Shown: piece after piece, positions 28,619-37,657 of the stretch
How positions within the stretch are numbered: position 1 is the first letter of the stretch
Layout: the number at the start of each line of letters is the position of its first letter
Source: DATFVJ01 sp963712955
GTDB taxonomy: Bacteria; Actinomycetota; Actinomycetes; Streptosporangiales; Streptosporangiaceae
Assembly: GCA_963712955.1 (NCBI GenBank)
Contig: CAVQKF010000008.1
Location: 62,001 to 126,000, forward strand
Reading direction: 5' to 3'
Length of the DNA: 64,000 bases
Made by a program: the position numbers and the translations under genes
The notes under the pieces: generated by a model
Database searches by the model: none
What the model was told of the DNA's origin: nothing
What the model saw: only the letters and a program-made list of their open reading frames with translations

Positions 28619-30224
28619 GTGGGCAGCGCACTACTCGCGTTCATCGGACTCGGACTCGGACTGCTTGCTTGTTTGTTCGCCCTGATCGTCCTGTTGCGCC
28701 GCCCGGGGGCACCCCCGCAGGCTCGCGATGACCGCGCAGGGACCGCGGCCCAGCCGCTACCTGACACCATCAGCGGTGATGCCGAGCAGATCTTGTCCCG
28801 CGCGCAAGCCGAGGCCGCGCAAGTGGTGGAGCGGGCAGAGGCATCGGTCGAGCAGGCTGGCAAGGCCCGCGAAGCGATCGAGGACGAGGCGCGGACGATC
28901 AAGGTCGAACTACGTGAGCTGCGCAGCGATCTGGAGCGCCGCGAGGCCAGGCTCTCGGACCGCGAGCAGCGGCTCGACGATGAGGAGCGCAAGCTTGAGG
29001 AGCGCTCCGCCGGGCTCGACGAATCGCGGAGCGAGCTTGACACGCGCCGCGCCGAACTCGACCTGTACGAGGCGCGGCGCAGCGAGGCACTCGAGCGCGT
29101 CGCCGGGCTCACCGCGGATCAGGCCAAGGCCGAACTGGTGTCAAGTATCGAGAACCAGGCCAAGCGCGAAGCGGCCCTCACCGTCAGGGATGTCGAGAAG
29201 CAGGCACGGGCAGACGGTGAGGTACGGGCCAGGAAGATTGTGACGCTGGCGATCCAGCGGGTCGCCACCGAACAGACCACCGAGTCGGTCGTGTCCGTCC
29301 TGCATCTGCCCGGCGACGAGATGAAGGGCAGGATTATCGGCCGTGAGGGCAGGAACATCCGCGCGTTCGAGTCGGTGACCGGCGTCAACCTCATCATCGA
29401 CGACACTCCAGAAGCCGTCCTGCTGTCCTGTTTCGATCCGGTACGGCGCGAGGTCGGCAGGCTCACGCTGGAACGGCTGGTTCTCGACGGGCGCATCCAC
29501 CCGCAACGCATCGAGGAGGCACACGAGCGGAGCAAGGCCGAGGTGGCCCAGTTGTGCGTCCGGGCGGGTCGAGGACGCGCTCATCGAACTCGGTGTTACC
29601 GACATGCACGCGGAACTCGTCACCCTGCTCGGCAGGCTGCGATACCGCACGTCCTACGGGCAGAATGTGCTCAAGCACCTGATCGAGTCCGCGCACATCG
29701 CCGGCATGATGGCCAGCGAACTGCGCCTGAGCGCTCCGCTACTCAAGCGCTGCACCGTGCTGCACGATATCGGCAAGGCCCTCACGCATGAGGTCGAGGG
29801 CAGCCACGCCCTGGTCGGCGCCGAGATCGCACGCAGGTACGGTGAGTCGGAGGACGTGGTGCACGCCATCGAGGCGCATCATAACGAGGTCGAGGTACGC
29901 ACCGTCGAGGCGGTGCTCACCCAGGCAGCCGACGCGATCAGCGGTGGCAGGCCGGGCGCACGGCGCGAGTCGCTCGAAGCGTACGTCAAGCGGCTCGAAC
30001 GGCTGGAGCAGATCGCGGCAGCACACGAGGGCGTCGAGAAGGTCTTCGCCATGCAGGCTGGGCGTGAGATCCGGGTGATGGTCAAGCCCGACCACGTGGA
30101 CGACATCCAGGCGCAGGTGATCGCGCGGGATGTGGCAAAGCAGATCGAGGAGGAACTGACCTACCCGGGGCAGATAAGAATCATCGTTGTCCGGGAGTCG
30201 CGCGCTACCGAATTCGCCCGCTAA
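28619..30224 (+). CDS. rny: Ribonuclease Y (one frame break)
   Basis: RNase Y is a membrane-anchored endoribonuclease that initiates mRNA decay. GTG 28619 (after GGGAAGGGG) gives an N-terminal anchor (LLAFIGLGLGLLACLFALIVLL). A long Arg/Glu-rich coiled coil follows, then a KH domain (MKGRIIGREGRNIRAFESVTG) and an HD domain (VLHDIGKALTHEVEGSHALVG), ending QIRIIVVRESRATEFAR. The frame breaks at 29567: after AQLCVRAG the protein continues as VEDALIELGVTDMH one base later (an extra G or two missing bases in gcgggtc). RNase J and RNase Y genes occur together in this window. The gene converges on the S9 peptidase with a shared terminator between the stops. Confidence 0.92.
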
Positions 30225-30225
30225 C

Positions 30226-30249
30226 CCGCCCGGTCGTGCTGCCGGGCGG
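30226..30249. terminator. Bidirectional hairpin terminator between rny and S9 peptidase genes
   Basis: CCGCCCGG (30226-30233), an 8-nt loop and CCGGGCGG (30242-30249) form a perfect stem. It lies exactly between the rny stop (30222-30224) and the minus-strand stop at 30250. No U tract is present, which is common in high-GC actinomycetes. Confidence 0.65.
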
Positions 30250-32331
30250 CTAACGCTGGCTGTCGCCATCCAGCTTCAGCAACCGAACGCCTGGCGGGGT
30301 GAACCCAAGCACCTGGCCATAGAACGACAGCTCCGCCTCGAGGGCGGCGACGACGCTCTCGGCCCTGCGGAACCCGTGCGACTCGCCTTCGAATGCTAGG
30401 TAGGCATGCCTGGTCCCGTGCGCGGTGAGTTCACCCACGATCGCCTCCGATTGCTCGGCCGACACGATCGGGTCGTCCATTCCCTGCAACACCAGAACCG
30501 GGCTGGTGGCATCCGTCACATGGCCGCCCGGCGACCGTTCACGGTAGGTGGCTGCGAATCCGGGTAGCGGGCCGACGAGGCCGTCGAGGTAGCGCGATTC
30601 GAAATCATGCGTTTTGTGCGCGAATTCCTCCAGGTTCGCGGGCCCGAAATAGGATGCGGCAGCGTTGAAGACGGTGCCATGCGCCGCCGCGCCTGTGGTC
30701 ACGGCGCACAGCGCCGTCCAGCCGCCCGCAGAACCGCCCCGGATCGCGAGCCGCCGCGGGTCCGCGTCACCGCGAGCAGCGAGGCCGCGCGCGGCGGCGA
30801 TCGCGTCTTCGACGTCCACGACTCCCCACTGATGGCGCAGCCGCTCCCTGTAGCCACGGCCATGCCCGGTCGAGCCACCGTAGTTGACGTCGATGATCCC
30901 GATGCCACGGCTGGTGAAGTACGCCTTCTCCAGATCGAGCACGCTTGTCACGTGGCTGGTGGGCCCGCCATGCACCCACACAACGTAAGGCGGGAGCTCT
31001 CCGTCCGGCGCGGTGGCCGACGGGCTCGATGGCGGATAGACAATCGCGTGCACCACGCGGCCGAAAGGCCCTTCGAGCTCGACCGCGTCCGGGATCGGCA
31101 GGTAAGCCGCGTCGGGAAGCTCGTCAAGCTCGCGGCGGAGCGCCTCGGTGCGGCCGGTGACGGTGTCCACACGGACGACGCCCCGTGGGGCGTCGGGTCC
31201 CCCGGCGACCCCCACGACGACGGTCCCGTCCGCGGAAACCGAGCTGCCGAACGCGGTGTATGGAGTGTCGAGGTCGGCAAGCTCGCCGCTGTCCGGATCG
31301 AGCACGCCAAGCCGCGGATCCCCCTGACCGTGTATGACGGCCAGCCGGCCATCGCCAAGTACCGCGAACGGCCGCCCGCCGAGCTGCCACAGCGCCCCGG
31401 TGAACTCCTCTTCGGCCGGGTAGAGCGCCTGCGGCGGCTCGCCGTACAGGCCGACCTGATAAATGTTCCACCAGCCGGACCAGTCCGAGATCACATACAG
31501 GCTGGTCTCGTCGCGCCAGCACGGCGCGAGCACGGACTCAGCTACTCCACCCTTGATCAGGGTCCCCCTGCCTGGAACGCCATTCTCCATGATCGCCACC
31601 CGCAGCTCCGTGCCATCCCATGGCATGCGCGGGTGGTTCCAGCAGATCCAGGCGAGACGGGAACCGTCAGGCGACGGGGTCGGGAACCCGTAGAAGTCCG
31701 ACCCGCTGACGAGTTCCCGCACCGCGGCGGGGTCGCCGGTGGCCGAGCCGTCGAGCGGTACCGCTACGATCGCGCGCCTGACGCGGTCCTTTTCGTGCTG
31801 CTCGCGGACACACCAGATCTCGTGGTGGTCGGGCGAAAGAACCAAGTCGGCGTAGCGCGGCGCGCCATGCTCACCAGGCTCAGGCGTCAGCGGCCGCGGA
31901 GCGCGGCCGCCGTCAGGCTCAGGCACGGGCCCCTTGCCTTTCCGCCTCTGTGGCGCCGCGCCGGGGACGACGTAGAGCCGCTGATCCGAGTAGTTCGCGA
32001 ACACGATGTCCCAGCCCCCCGCCGGCCCCGTGGCCGCGTTAGTGGCCGCGTTGGTGACCCCTTCAGCGGGTACCGGCAGGTAGGAACGGCCGCCGTACTC
32101 GTGTACGCGTGTGCGGGCATTCCACGGTGCGGCGACCAGCTCGGACCGATGCCCGTCTGCCGCGCGGTGCACGACAGTGGTTCGCCCATCTTCGTCCGGC
32201 CGAAGCTCTTGCCACCACACCTGATCCGCGATGACGGTGGGAAAGGACAGGCGGATGTTCGCACGGGCAACGTCGGACGCGCCGATAGGCGAGGGCCAGG
32301 CACCGTAAGGCGCCGTCAGACATTCGGTCAT
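30250..32331 (-). CDS. S9 family prolyl oligopeptidase-like serine peptidase
   Basis: This is a 693-residue two-domain protein. Residues ~20-400 form a beta-propeller (repeated strands such as FYGFPTPSPDGSRLAWICWNH, LYVISDWSGWWNIYQV). Residues ~420-690 form an alpha/beta hydrolase with GGSAGGW (Ser), GMDDPIV (Asp) and EGESHGFR (His). YVVWVHGGPTSHV is the oxyanion region. This architecture matches the dipeptidyl-aminopeptidase/acylaminoacyl-peptidase group of S9. There is no signal peptide, so it is probably cytosolic and acts on short peptides. ATG 32331 is the only good start. Confidence 0.92.
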   Translation of the reverse strand: MTECLTAPYGAWPSPIGASDVARANIRLSFPTVIADQVWWQELRPDEDGRTTVVHRAADGHRSELVAAPWNARTRVHEYGGRSYLPVPAEGVTNAATNAATGPAGGWDIVFANYSDQRLYVVPGAAPQRRKGKGPVPEPDGGRAPRPLTPEPGEHGAPRYADLVLSPDHHEIWCVREQHEKDRVRRAIVAVPLDGSATGDPAAVRELVSGSDFYGFPTPSPDGSRLAWICWNHPRMPWDGTELRVAIMENGVPGRGTLIKGGVAESVLAPCWRDETSLYVISDWSGWWNIYQVGLYGEPPQALYPAEEEFTGALWQLGGRPFAVLGDGRLAVIHGQGDPRLGVLDPDSGELADLDTPYTAFGSSVSADGTVVVGVAGGPDAPRGVVRVDTVTGRTEALRRELDELPDAAYLPIPDAVELEGPFGRVVHAIVYPPSSPSATAPDGELPPYVVWVHGGPTSHVTSVLDLEKAYFTSRGIGIIDVNYGGSTGHGRGYRERLRHQWGVVDVEDAIAAARGLAARGDADPRRLAIRGGSAGGWTALCAVTTGAAAHGTVFNAAASYFGPANLEEFAHKTHDFESRYLDGLVGPLPGFAATYRERSPGGHVTDATSPVLVLQGMDDPIVSAEQSEAIVGELTAHGTRHAYLAFEGESHGFRRAESVVAALEAELSFYGQVLGFTPPGVRLLKLDGDSQR

Positions 32332-32560
32332 AGCGGCATCGTGCCCTATGCGGCGGGACGTTGGGGCATAGACCTGACAGCTCGGTGCATACGACTGCGT
32401 AGCCCGGCCCGCCGCACCGCACGGCGGGCGTCATGATTGATTCCATCCGCACTTTGCGTACCTGCCTGACCACCTTGCGTACTGTTCCGGTGCGGCGCGG
32501 CGCCCGGTCAGGTCGTGCGTGGCTCCCGTCGGCCTCGTCGGCCGCGTACTCTATCCCGAG

Positions 32561-34165
32561 ATGAGCATCATGGATCCCGCGGCCGCCCGCACCTATCAGC
32601 TCCGTACCTACGGATGCCAGATGAACGTGCACGATTCCGAGCGTCTGGCCGGCCTCCTCGAGGAAGCGGGTTACTGTCGCGCCGCGCCCGACGCCACGCC
32701 CGACGTGATGGTATTCAACACCTGCGCGGTGCGGGAGAACGCGGACAACAGGCTCTATGGCAACCTCGGTCAGCTCCGCCCGGTGAAGGACCGCAGCCCC
32801 GGCATGCAAATCGCCGTCGGCGGCTGCCTGGCGCAGAAGGACAGGGGCGAGATCGTCCGCCGCGCGCCCTGGGTGGATGTCGTCTTCGGGACCCATAACA
32901 TCGGTGCGCTCCCCGCGCTGCTCGAACGCGCCCGCGTGCTCGACGAGGCACAGGTCGAGATCGAGGAGGCGCTGCAGCGGTTCCCCTCGGCGCTTCCGGC
33001 TCGGCGCGAGTCTGCTTACTCCGCCTGGGTCGCCATCTCTGTCGGATGCAACAACACGTGCACGTTCTGCATCGTGCCGAGCCTTCGCGGCCTCGAGAAG
33101 GACCGGCGCCCCGGTGACATCCTCGCCGAGATTCGTGCTCTGGTCAGCGAGGGCGTACTCGAAGTGACGCTGCTCGGCCAGAACGTCAACTCCTACGGTG
33201 CGGGGTTCGGCGACCGGCAGGCGTTCGGGAAAATGCTTCGCGCCTGCGGCGAGATCGACGGGCTGGAGCGTGTTCGGTTCACCTCGCCCCACCCCCGCGA
33301 CTTCACCAGCGATGTGATCACGGCGATGGCGCAGACCCCGAACGTGATGCCGCAGTTGCACATGCCGCTGCAGTCAGGTTCCGACGCGGTGCTGCGGGCG
33401 ATGCGCCGTGCCTACCGCCGCGACAAGTACCTGCGGATCATCGATCAGGTTCGCGCGCAGATCCCCGACGCGGCCATCACCACCGACATCATCGTGGGTT
33501 TCCCTGGCGAGACAGAACGTGACTTCCAGGACACGCTCGACGTCGTGCGGCGTGCCCAGTTCGCGGGCGCCTTCACCTTCCAGTATTCAAAGCGCCCGGG
33601 CACCGCTGCCGCCGACATGCCGGGCCAGGTGCCCGCCGAGGTGGTCAGGGACAGGTACGAGCGGCTGGCGGCGCTGGTCGAGGAGATCACCTGGGCAGCG
33701 AACCAGGCGCTGCTCGGTCATGAACTCGAGGTTCTCGTCGCCGAGGGGGAGGGGCGCAAGGATGTCGCGACGCACCGGTTGTCCGGCCGGGCGCGCGATG
33801 GCAGGCTCGTGCATTTCGCGCCTAGCGACGTTCCGCCCCGTCCAGGGGACCTGGTGCGGGTCGTGATCACGCATGCCGCACCGCACCACCTGATCGCCGA
33901 CCCGCCGTCGCTGGATGTCCGCCGTACCCGCGCCGGCGATGCGTGGGAAGCCTGGCGGGCCGGGCAAAGCCCCTGGCCGCCGGTGGCAGCGCAGGGCGGG
34001 TCGGCACCGCGCGCTGTGGCTGGCAGAACAGTTGTGCATAACGGCTGCGCGGCCTGCGCCGAGCCGGTCGGCTGCGGAGCGCATGGCGGCCGGTCAGCAG
34101 CGGCGGAGCCCACCGGATCGGTGCTGCTCGGCATGCCTGCGGTAGGCCGCCCAGATCGTCCGTGA
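32561..34165 (+). CDS. miaB: tRNA-2-methylthio-N6-dimethylallyladenosine synthase MiaB
   Basis: MiaB is a radical-SAM methylthiotransferase acting on i6A37 of tRNA after MiaA. The MTTase domain cysteines are in RTYGCQMNVHDSERL, NTCAVRENADN and GGCLAQKDRG; the radical-SAM motif is CNNTCTFCIVPSLRG. LLGQNVNSYG and QSGSDAVLRAMRR are typical. A TRAM domain follows (about residues 375-440). The protein then continues for about 90 residues with an Ala/Gly-rich tail holding four cysteines (HNGCAACAEPVGCG) that is unusual for the family. ATG 32561 or 32570 is preferred over the 32519 start because family members begin near the YQLRTYGCQ strand. It is the second methylthiotransferase in the window beside rimO. 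Confidence 0.94.
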   Translation: MSIMDPAAARTYQLRTYGCQMNVHDSERLAGLLEEAGYCRAAPDATPDVMVFNTCAVRENADNRLYGNLGQLRPVKDRSPGMQIAVGGCLAQKDRGEIVRRAPWVDVVFGTHNIGALPALLERARVLDEAQVEIEEALQRFPSALPARRESAYSAWVAISVGCNNTCTFCIVPSLRGLEKDRRPGDILAEIRALVSEGVLEVTLLGQNVNSYGAGFGDRQAFGKMLRACGEIDGLERVRFTSPHPRDFTSDVITAMAQTPNVMPQLHMPLQSGSDAVLRAMRRAYRRDKYLRIIDQVRAQIPDAAITTDIIVGFPGETERDFQDTLDVVRRAQFAGAFTFQYSKRPGTAAADMPGQVPAEVVRDRYERLAALVEEITWAANQALLGHELEVLVAEGEGRKDVATHRLSGRARDGRLVHFAPSDVPPRPGDLVRVVITHAAPHHLIADPPSLDVRRTRAGDAWEAWRAGQSPWPPVAAQGGSAPRAVAGRTVVHNGCAACAEPVGCGAHGGRSAAAEPTGSVLLGMPAVGRPDRP

Positions 34166-34238
34166 TCGTCGTGGAGCGGCTGCGCGCCGGGCTTGAGGGC
34201 CATCCCGATCGGGTACGGCACGATCGGGATATCGTGGC

Positions 34239-35000
34239 GTGCTGATCGCTGCCGCCGTCTGCCCGCATCCTCCGCTGCTCGTCCCAGAAGCCGCGTGCGG
34301 CGCCGCGGCAGAACTCGACGAGACCCGTGCGGCGTGTGACGCGGCCATAGCCGTCCTGGCGGCGGCAGATCCTGATCTGATCGTCACGGTGGGCGGGGCG
34401 GCCGAGACCGCGGAGTTCGATGGCAGCGCCGGGGGGAGCCTGGCCGCCTACGGCGTCGGGTGGCGGACGGGTGCTGGCACGCCCGTCCTGCCGCTTTCGC
34501 TGACCATCGGGCGCTGGCTGCTGCAGAGGGCCGGGCTGCTTGGCGGACGCCCGGCGGAGGCGCGCGCGCGATCATGGGCCGCGGGCGCCGGCGGCCCGAT
34601 AGGGCTCGCGCCGCCCACGCGGCTGCACGCCACGGCATTCTGGGCACCCACACCGACCTGCCTGCGTCTCGGGGCTGAGATCGCGGCCCGCGCCCGCCGT
34701 GTCGCGCTGCTCGCGATGGGCGACGGGCCGGCGTGCCTTTCCCCGCAGGCGCCCGGGTATTTCGATGCCCGTGCGCAGGGGTACGACGCAGAGGTGGCAG
34801 CCGCGCTCGCGGATGCGGACGCCGGTCGGCTGGCACGGCTGGACACTGACGTCTCGGCGGACCTGCTGGTCTCCGGCCGGGCTGCCTGGCAGGTTCTCGC
34901 GGGCGCCGCAGGCAACGGCAGGTACCGTGGTCACCTGCACCGTGCCGCGGCGCCGTATGGCGTCAGCTATCTGGTGGCGTCGTGGACCGCGAACACCTGA
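34239..35000 (+). CDS. LigB-like class III extradiol dioxygenase-fold protein
   Basis: This 253-residue protein begins MLIAAAVCPHPPLLVPEA with the His-Pro-His-Pro-Pro-like CPHPPLL motif of the class III extradiol dioxygenase superfamily. LIVTVGGAAETAEF, RVALLAMGDGPACLSPQAPG and a C-terminal YLVASWTANT region follow. It is the protein commonly encoded between miaB and miaA in actinobacteria. Whether it is a ring-cleaving enzyme is unknown; the expected second metal ligands cannot be assigned with confidence. The GTG start at 34239 is supported by the conserved beginning. Confidence 0.75.
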   Translation: MLIAAAVCPHPPLLVPEAACGAAAELDETRAACDAAIAVLAAADPDLIVTVGGAAETAEFDGSAGGSLAAYGVGWRTGAGTPVLPLSLTIGRWLLQRAGLLGGRPAEARARSWAAGAGGPIGLAPPTRLHATAFWAPTPTCLRLGAEIAARARRVALLAMGDGPACLSPQAPGYFDARAQGYDAEVAAALADADAGRLARLDTDVSADLLVSGRAAWQVLAGAAGNGRYRGHLHRAAAPYGVSYLVASWTANT

Positions 35001-35046
35001 GCCGTCGGGTGGGGCGTAGGGAGGCCCCGGTGTGTGTGGGGTGCTT

Positions 35047-35457
35047 TCAAGCCTGGCCGCTCGCGCCGGGTGAGCCCTGATCCGGACCGCCCGGGAGTTG
35101 GTCGGGGGCATCGGCCGCCTGGCCGGTGGTGCCTGCCGCCTGGCCGGTGGTGCCTGCCGCCTGCCCGGCGCGGCCCGGAGCAGGCGCCTCCGCAGCATGC
35201 CACGCTGCTTGATCGGCACCGCTAGCCTGCCCGGGCTCGGTGCCGTCAGCCTGCCCGGGCATGGCACCGTCAGCCTGCCCGGGCTTGGCACCGTCAGCCT
35301 GCCCGGGCTTGGCACCGTCAGCCTGCCCGGGCTTGGCACCGTCAGCCTGCCCGGGCTTGGCACCGTCAGCCTGCCCGGGCTTGGCGCCTTGCACTGGCTT
35401 TTGATGCCTGCCGGACCCACCGGCAAACAGATTACGCAGCCTGTCAGACAATCCCAT
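35047..35457 (-). CDS. Small repetitive protein with amphipathic N-terminus
   Basis: From ATG 35457 the 136-residue product starts MGLSDRLRNLFAGGSGRHQ, an amphipathic helix. It then consists of seven GAKPGQAD-type octapeptides and a second Gln/Gly/Ala-rich part (AAGTTGQ repeats). No family is recognised. The N-terminus resembles small MG-DKL-type actinobacterial proteins. The repeat array is a 24-nt minisatellite, so most of the length may be recent. It is convergent with the LigB-like gene and divergent from miaA. Confidence 0.55.
   Translation of the reverse strand: MGLSDRLRNLFAGGSGRHQKPVQGAKPGQADGAKPGQADGAKPGQADGAKPGQADGAKPGQADGAMPGQADGTEPGQASGADQAAWHAAEAPAPGRAGQAAGTTGQAAGTTGQAADAPDQLPGGPDQGSPGASGQA
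35222..35389. repeat. 24-nt minisatellite
   Basis: Seven 24-nt units (tcagcctgcccgggcttggcaccg) are nearly identical over the middle five copies, indicating a recent expansion. They encode GAKPGQAD on the minus strand. Confidence 0.95.
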
Positions 35458-35558
35458 GGATTTCCCCCGACGATCCCGGCGATTTCCCGGATGATATAAG
35501 GCGCTGAGTCACGCTCGCGCCCAGATTTGACCGTACCCATGGCTGAGAGACTGAATCC

Positions 35559-36470
35559 ATGCCCGGAACCGTCATCGCGGTCGTCGGGCCGACCGCGGCA
35601 GGAAAGTCCCGACTTTCGGTGGACCTGGCTCGCGAGGTCGGCGGCGAGGTGGTGAATGCGGACTCCATGCAGCTATACCGCGGTATGGATATCGGTACCG
35701 CGAAACTGACCGGGTCGGAGCGCGGCGGTGTCCCGCACCACCTCCTTGACGTCTGGGATATCCGGCAGACCGCCAGCGTGGCTGAATACCAGCGCATGGC
35801 GCGCGAGTCCATCGATGGAATCCTGGCGCGCGGCCGGGTGCCCGTTCTCGTCGGCGGTTCAGGGCTGTATGTCCGCGCGGCCCTGGACAACCTCAACTTC
35901 CCCGGGACGGATCCGCTGGTACGTGAGCGGCTGGACGCCGAGCTTGCCGAGCGAGGGCCGGCCGCCCTGCACCACAGGCTCAGCCGCCTGGACCCAGCCG
36001 CCGCCGCCGCGATCCTGCCAGGGAACGGCCGCCGGATCGTCCGTGCCCTCGAGGTGATCGAGGTCTCCGGGCGCCCGTTCACCGCGACGTTGCCGAGCTA
36101 CGAATCGGTCTACCCGGCAGTTCACATCGGCCTTGGACTGCCAAGGGAGCGGCTTGACGAGCGGATCGAGGCGCGGGTGGCCGGGATGTGGCGCATGGGT
36201 TTCGTGGCCGAGGTGCGGCAGCTTGAGGCCGCGGGGCTGCGCGCCGGCCGTACAGCGAGCCGCGCGCTCGGTTATGCGCAGGTGCTTAGGTTCCTCGCCG
36301 GTGAATGCTCGCAGGAACAGGCGCGCCGCGAGACGGTGCGCGCGACACGGCGCTTCGCGCGCAGGCAGGAAGCGTGGTTCAGGCGCGATCCCCGTGTCAG
36401 CTGGCTCGACCCACGTGAGCCGGACCTGCGGGCTGCCGCGCTCGCGCGGTGGTCGCGCGACAGTCAGTAG
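35559..36470 (+). CDS. miaA: tRNA dimethylallyltransferase MiaA
   Basis: MiaA transfers a dimethylallyl group from DMAPP to A37 of tRNA, giving the substrate for MiaB. Seen: P-loop VVGPTAAGKSRLS, VNADSMQLYRGMDIGTAK, PHHLLDVW, LVGGSGLYVRA, ALGYAQVLRFLAGE and RRFARRQEAWFRRD. At 303 residues it is of normal length. ATG 35559 begins directly with the beta-strand before the P-loop. It lies in the order miaB, LigB-like, miaA, dapF. Confidence 0.96.
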   Translation: MPGTVIAVVGPTAAGKSRLSVDLAREVGGEVVNADSMQLYRGMDIGTAKLTGSERGGVPHHLLDVWDIRQTASVAEYQRMARESIDGILARGRVPVLVGGSGLYVRAALDNLNFPGTDPLVRERLDAELAERGPAALHHRLSRLDPAAAAAILPGNGRRIVRALEVIEVSGRPFTATLPSYESVYPAVHIGLGLPRERLDERIEARVAGMWRMGFVAEVRQLEAAGLRAGRTASRALGYAQVLRFLAGECSQEQARRETVRATRRFARRQEAWFRRDPRVSWLDPREPDLRAAALARWSRDSQ

Positions 36471-36479
36471 TATCGGCGT

Positions 36480-37553
36480 GTGCGGTTCGCGAAGGGACAC
36501 GGTACCGAGAACGACTTCGTGATCCTGCCTGACATCGACGGGATTCTCGATCTTTCCCCGCGTCTGGTGGCCCGGCTGTGCGACCGCAGGGCCGGGCTTG
36601 GTGCCGACGGGGTGCTGCGGGTCGTGCGCACCGCTGCGCTGACGCCTCCAGCGGCCGATCGCGCAGCCCGGGGGGATGCGGCGGATGGGCCGGCGGATGC
36701 CCTCTGGTTCATGGATTACCGGAACGCGGACGGCAGCGTCGCCGAGATGTGCGGCAACGGCATCCGCGTGTTCGCACGGTACCTGCTCGAAACGGGCCTC
36801 GCCGGCGGCGATGAGCTCACCATTGCCACCCGCGCCGGCCCGCGCCGCGTGCTCGTGCGGCCAGATGGCGGCATCAGCGTGGAGATGGGCACCCCCACGG
36901 TCCTCGGCCCTGGCCGTGCGACTGTCGGCGGCCGGATCTGCCAGGGCCTGCGGATTTCGGTCGGCAATCCGCACCTGGCCTGCCTGGTGGACGCGACGCT
37001 GGACGAATTCGACCTGTCCAGCCCGCCCGAGCTCGATCATGGCCAGTTCCCCGCGGGCGGCAATCTCGAGCTTGTCCAGGTGACAGGCCACGCAGCCGTT
37101 CGGATGCGGGTACGTGAACGTGGGTCGGGTGAGACACGGTCCTGCGGGACCGGTGCCGTCGCGGCCGCCGTGGCCGCTGCGTACGCGGCGCAGGGGGGCA
37201 GCCGGGCGGCCGGACCCGCGGCGAACGGGCGCCGCGCGGCCGCTGCGGGCGTGGCCTACGGGGACCACAGAACCGCCGCAGACGCGGGCGCCGCAGACGC
37301 GGGCGCCGCAGGCGCGGGCCCCTCGGGGGCGGACCCCTCAGGCGCGGGCCCCTCGGGGGCGGACCCCTCAGGCGCGGACGCCTCTGGCGCGGCGGGCGGG
37401 GTCGCCAACGGGGCGTGGCGGGTGGATGTCGCCGGCGGTGAGCTGACGGTGACGCTGGACGGCCGGACAAGCTGGCTGACCGGCCCGGCCGTGATCGTCG
37501 CCGAGGGCGAGCTGCGCGACGCCTGGACTTCCGCACCGGAACGCACGAGATAG
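36480..37553 (+). CDS. dapF: Diaminopimelate epimerase with inserted repeat region
   Basis: DapF interconverts LL- and meso-diaminopimelate for lysine and peptidoglycan synthesis. RFAKGHGTENDFVILPD, the first catalytic Cys in EMCGNGIRVFARYL, SVGNPHLACLV, GNLELVQV and the second catalytic Cys in RSCGTGAVAAAVAA are intact. Immediately after the second Cys helix, about 65 residues of low complexity (ADAGA and GPSGADPSGA repeats, nt 37273-37392) are inserted before the last strands WRVDVAGGELTVTLDG. The start is GTG 36480, 10 nt after miaA. At 357 residues it is about 70 longer than usual, all due to the insert. Confidence 0.95.
   Translation: MRFAKGHGTENDFVILPDIDGILDLSPRLVARLCDRRAGLGADGVLRVVRTAALTPPAADRAARGDAADGPADALWFMDYRNADGSVAEMCGNGIRVFARYLLETGLAGGDELTIATRAGPRRVLVRPDGGISVEMGTPTVLGPGRATVGGRICQGLRISVGNPHLACLVDATLDEFDLSSPPELDHGQFPAGGNLELVQVTGHAAVRMRVRERGSGETRSCGTGAVAAAVAAAYAAQGGSRAAGPAANGRRAAAAGVAYGDHRTAADAGAADAGAAGAGPSGADPSGAGPSGADPSGADASGAAGGVANGAWRVDVAGGELTVTLDGRTSWLTGPAVIVAEGELRDAWTSAPERTR
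37273..37392. repeat. 15-nt and 30-nt minisatellite inside dapF
   Basis: Two to three 15-nt units (gcgggcgccgcagac) are followed by two 30-nt units (cccctcgggggcgga plus cccctcaggcgcggg). Together they encode ADAGA and GPSGADPSGA in frame. Confidence 0.9.
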
Positions 37554-37657
37554 TCTCGGGCCCGCGCCTTGACGGGCTTACGCGAGTGCGGGCGACAGCG
37601 CGTCCGCGCTGCGCCGGGGTAATGTATCCGATGCCCGCCCGCTCAAGGAGGTACGGC

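Noticed and set aside
29560..29575. Programmed frameshifting in rny
   Set aside because: No slippery heptamer or downstream pseudoknot is apparent, and similar one-base breaks occur in many genes of the window, favouring sequence error.
30607..32436. 609-codon + strand frame
   Set aside because: Antisense shadow of the S9 peptidase gene, whose catalytic triad and propeller are clear on the other strand.
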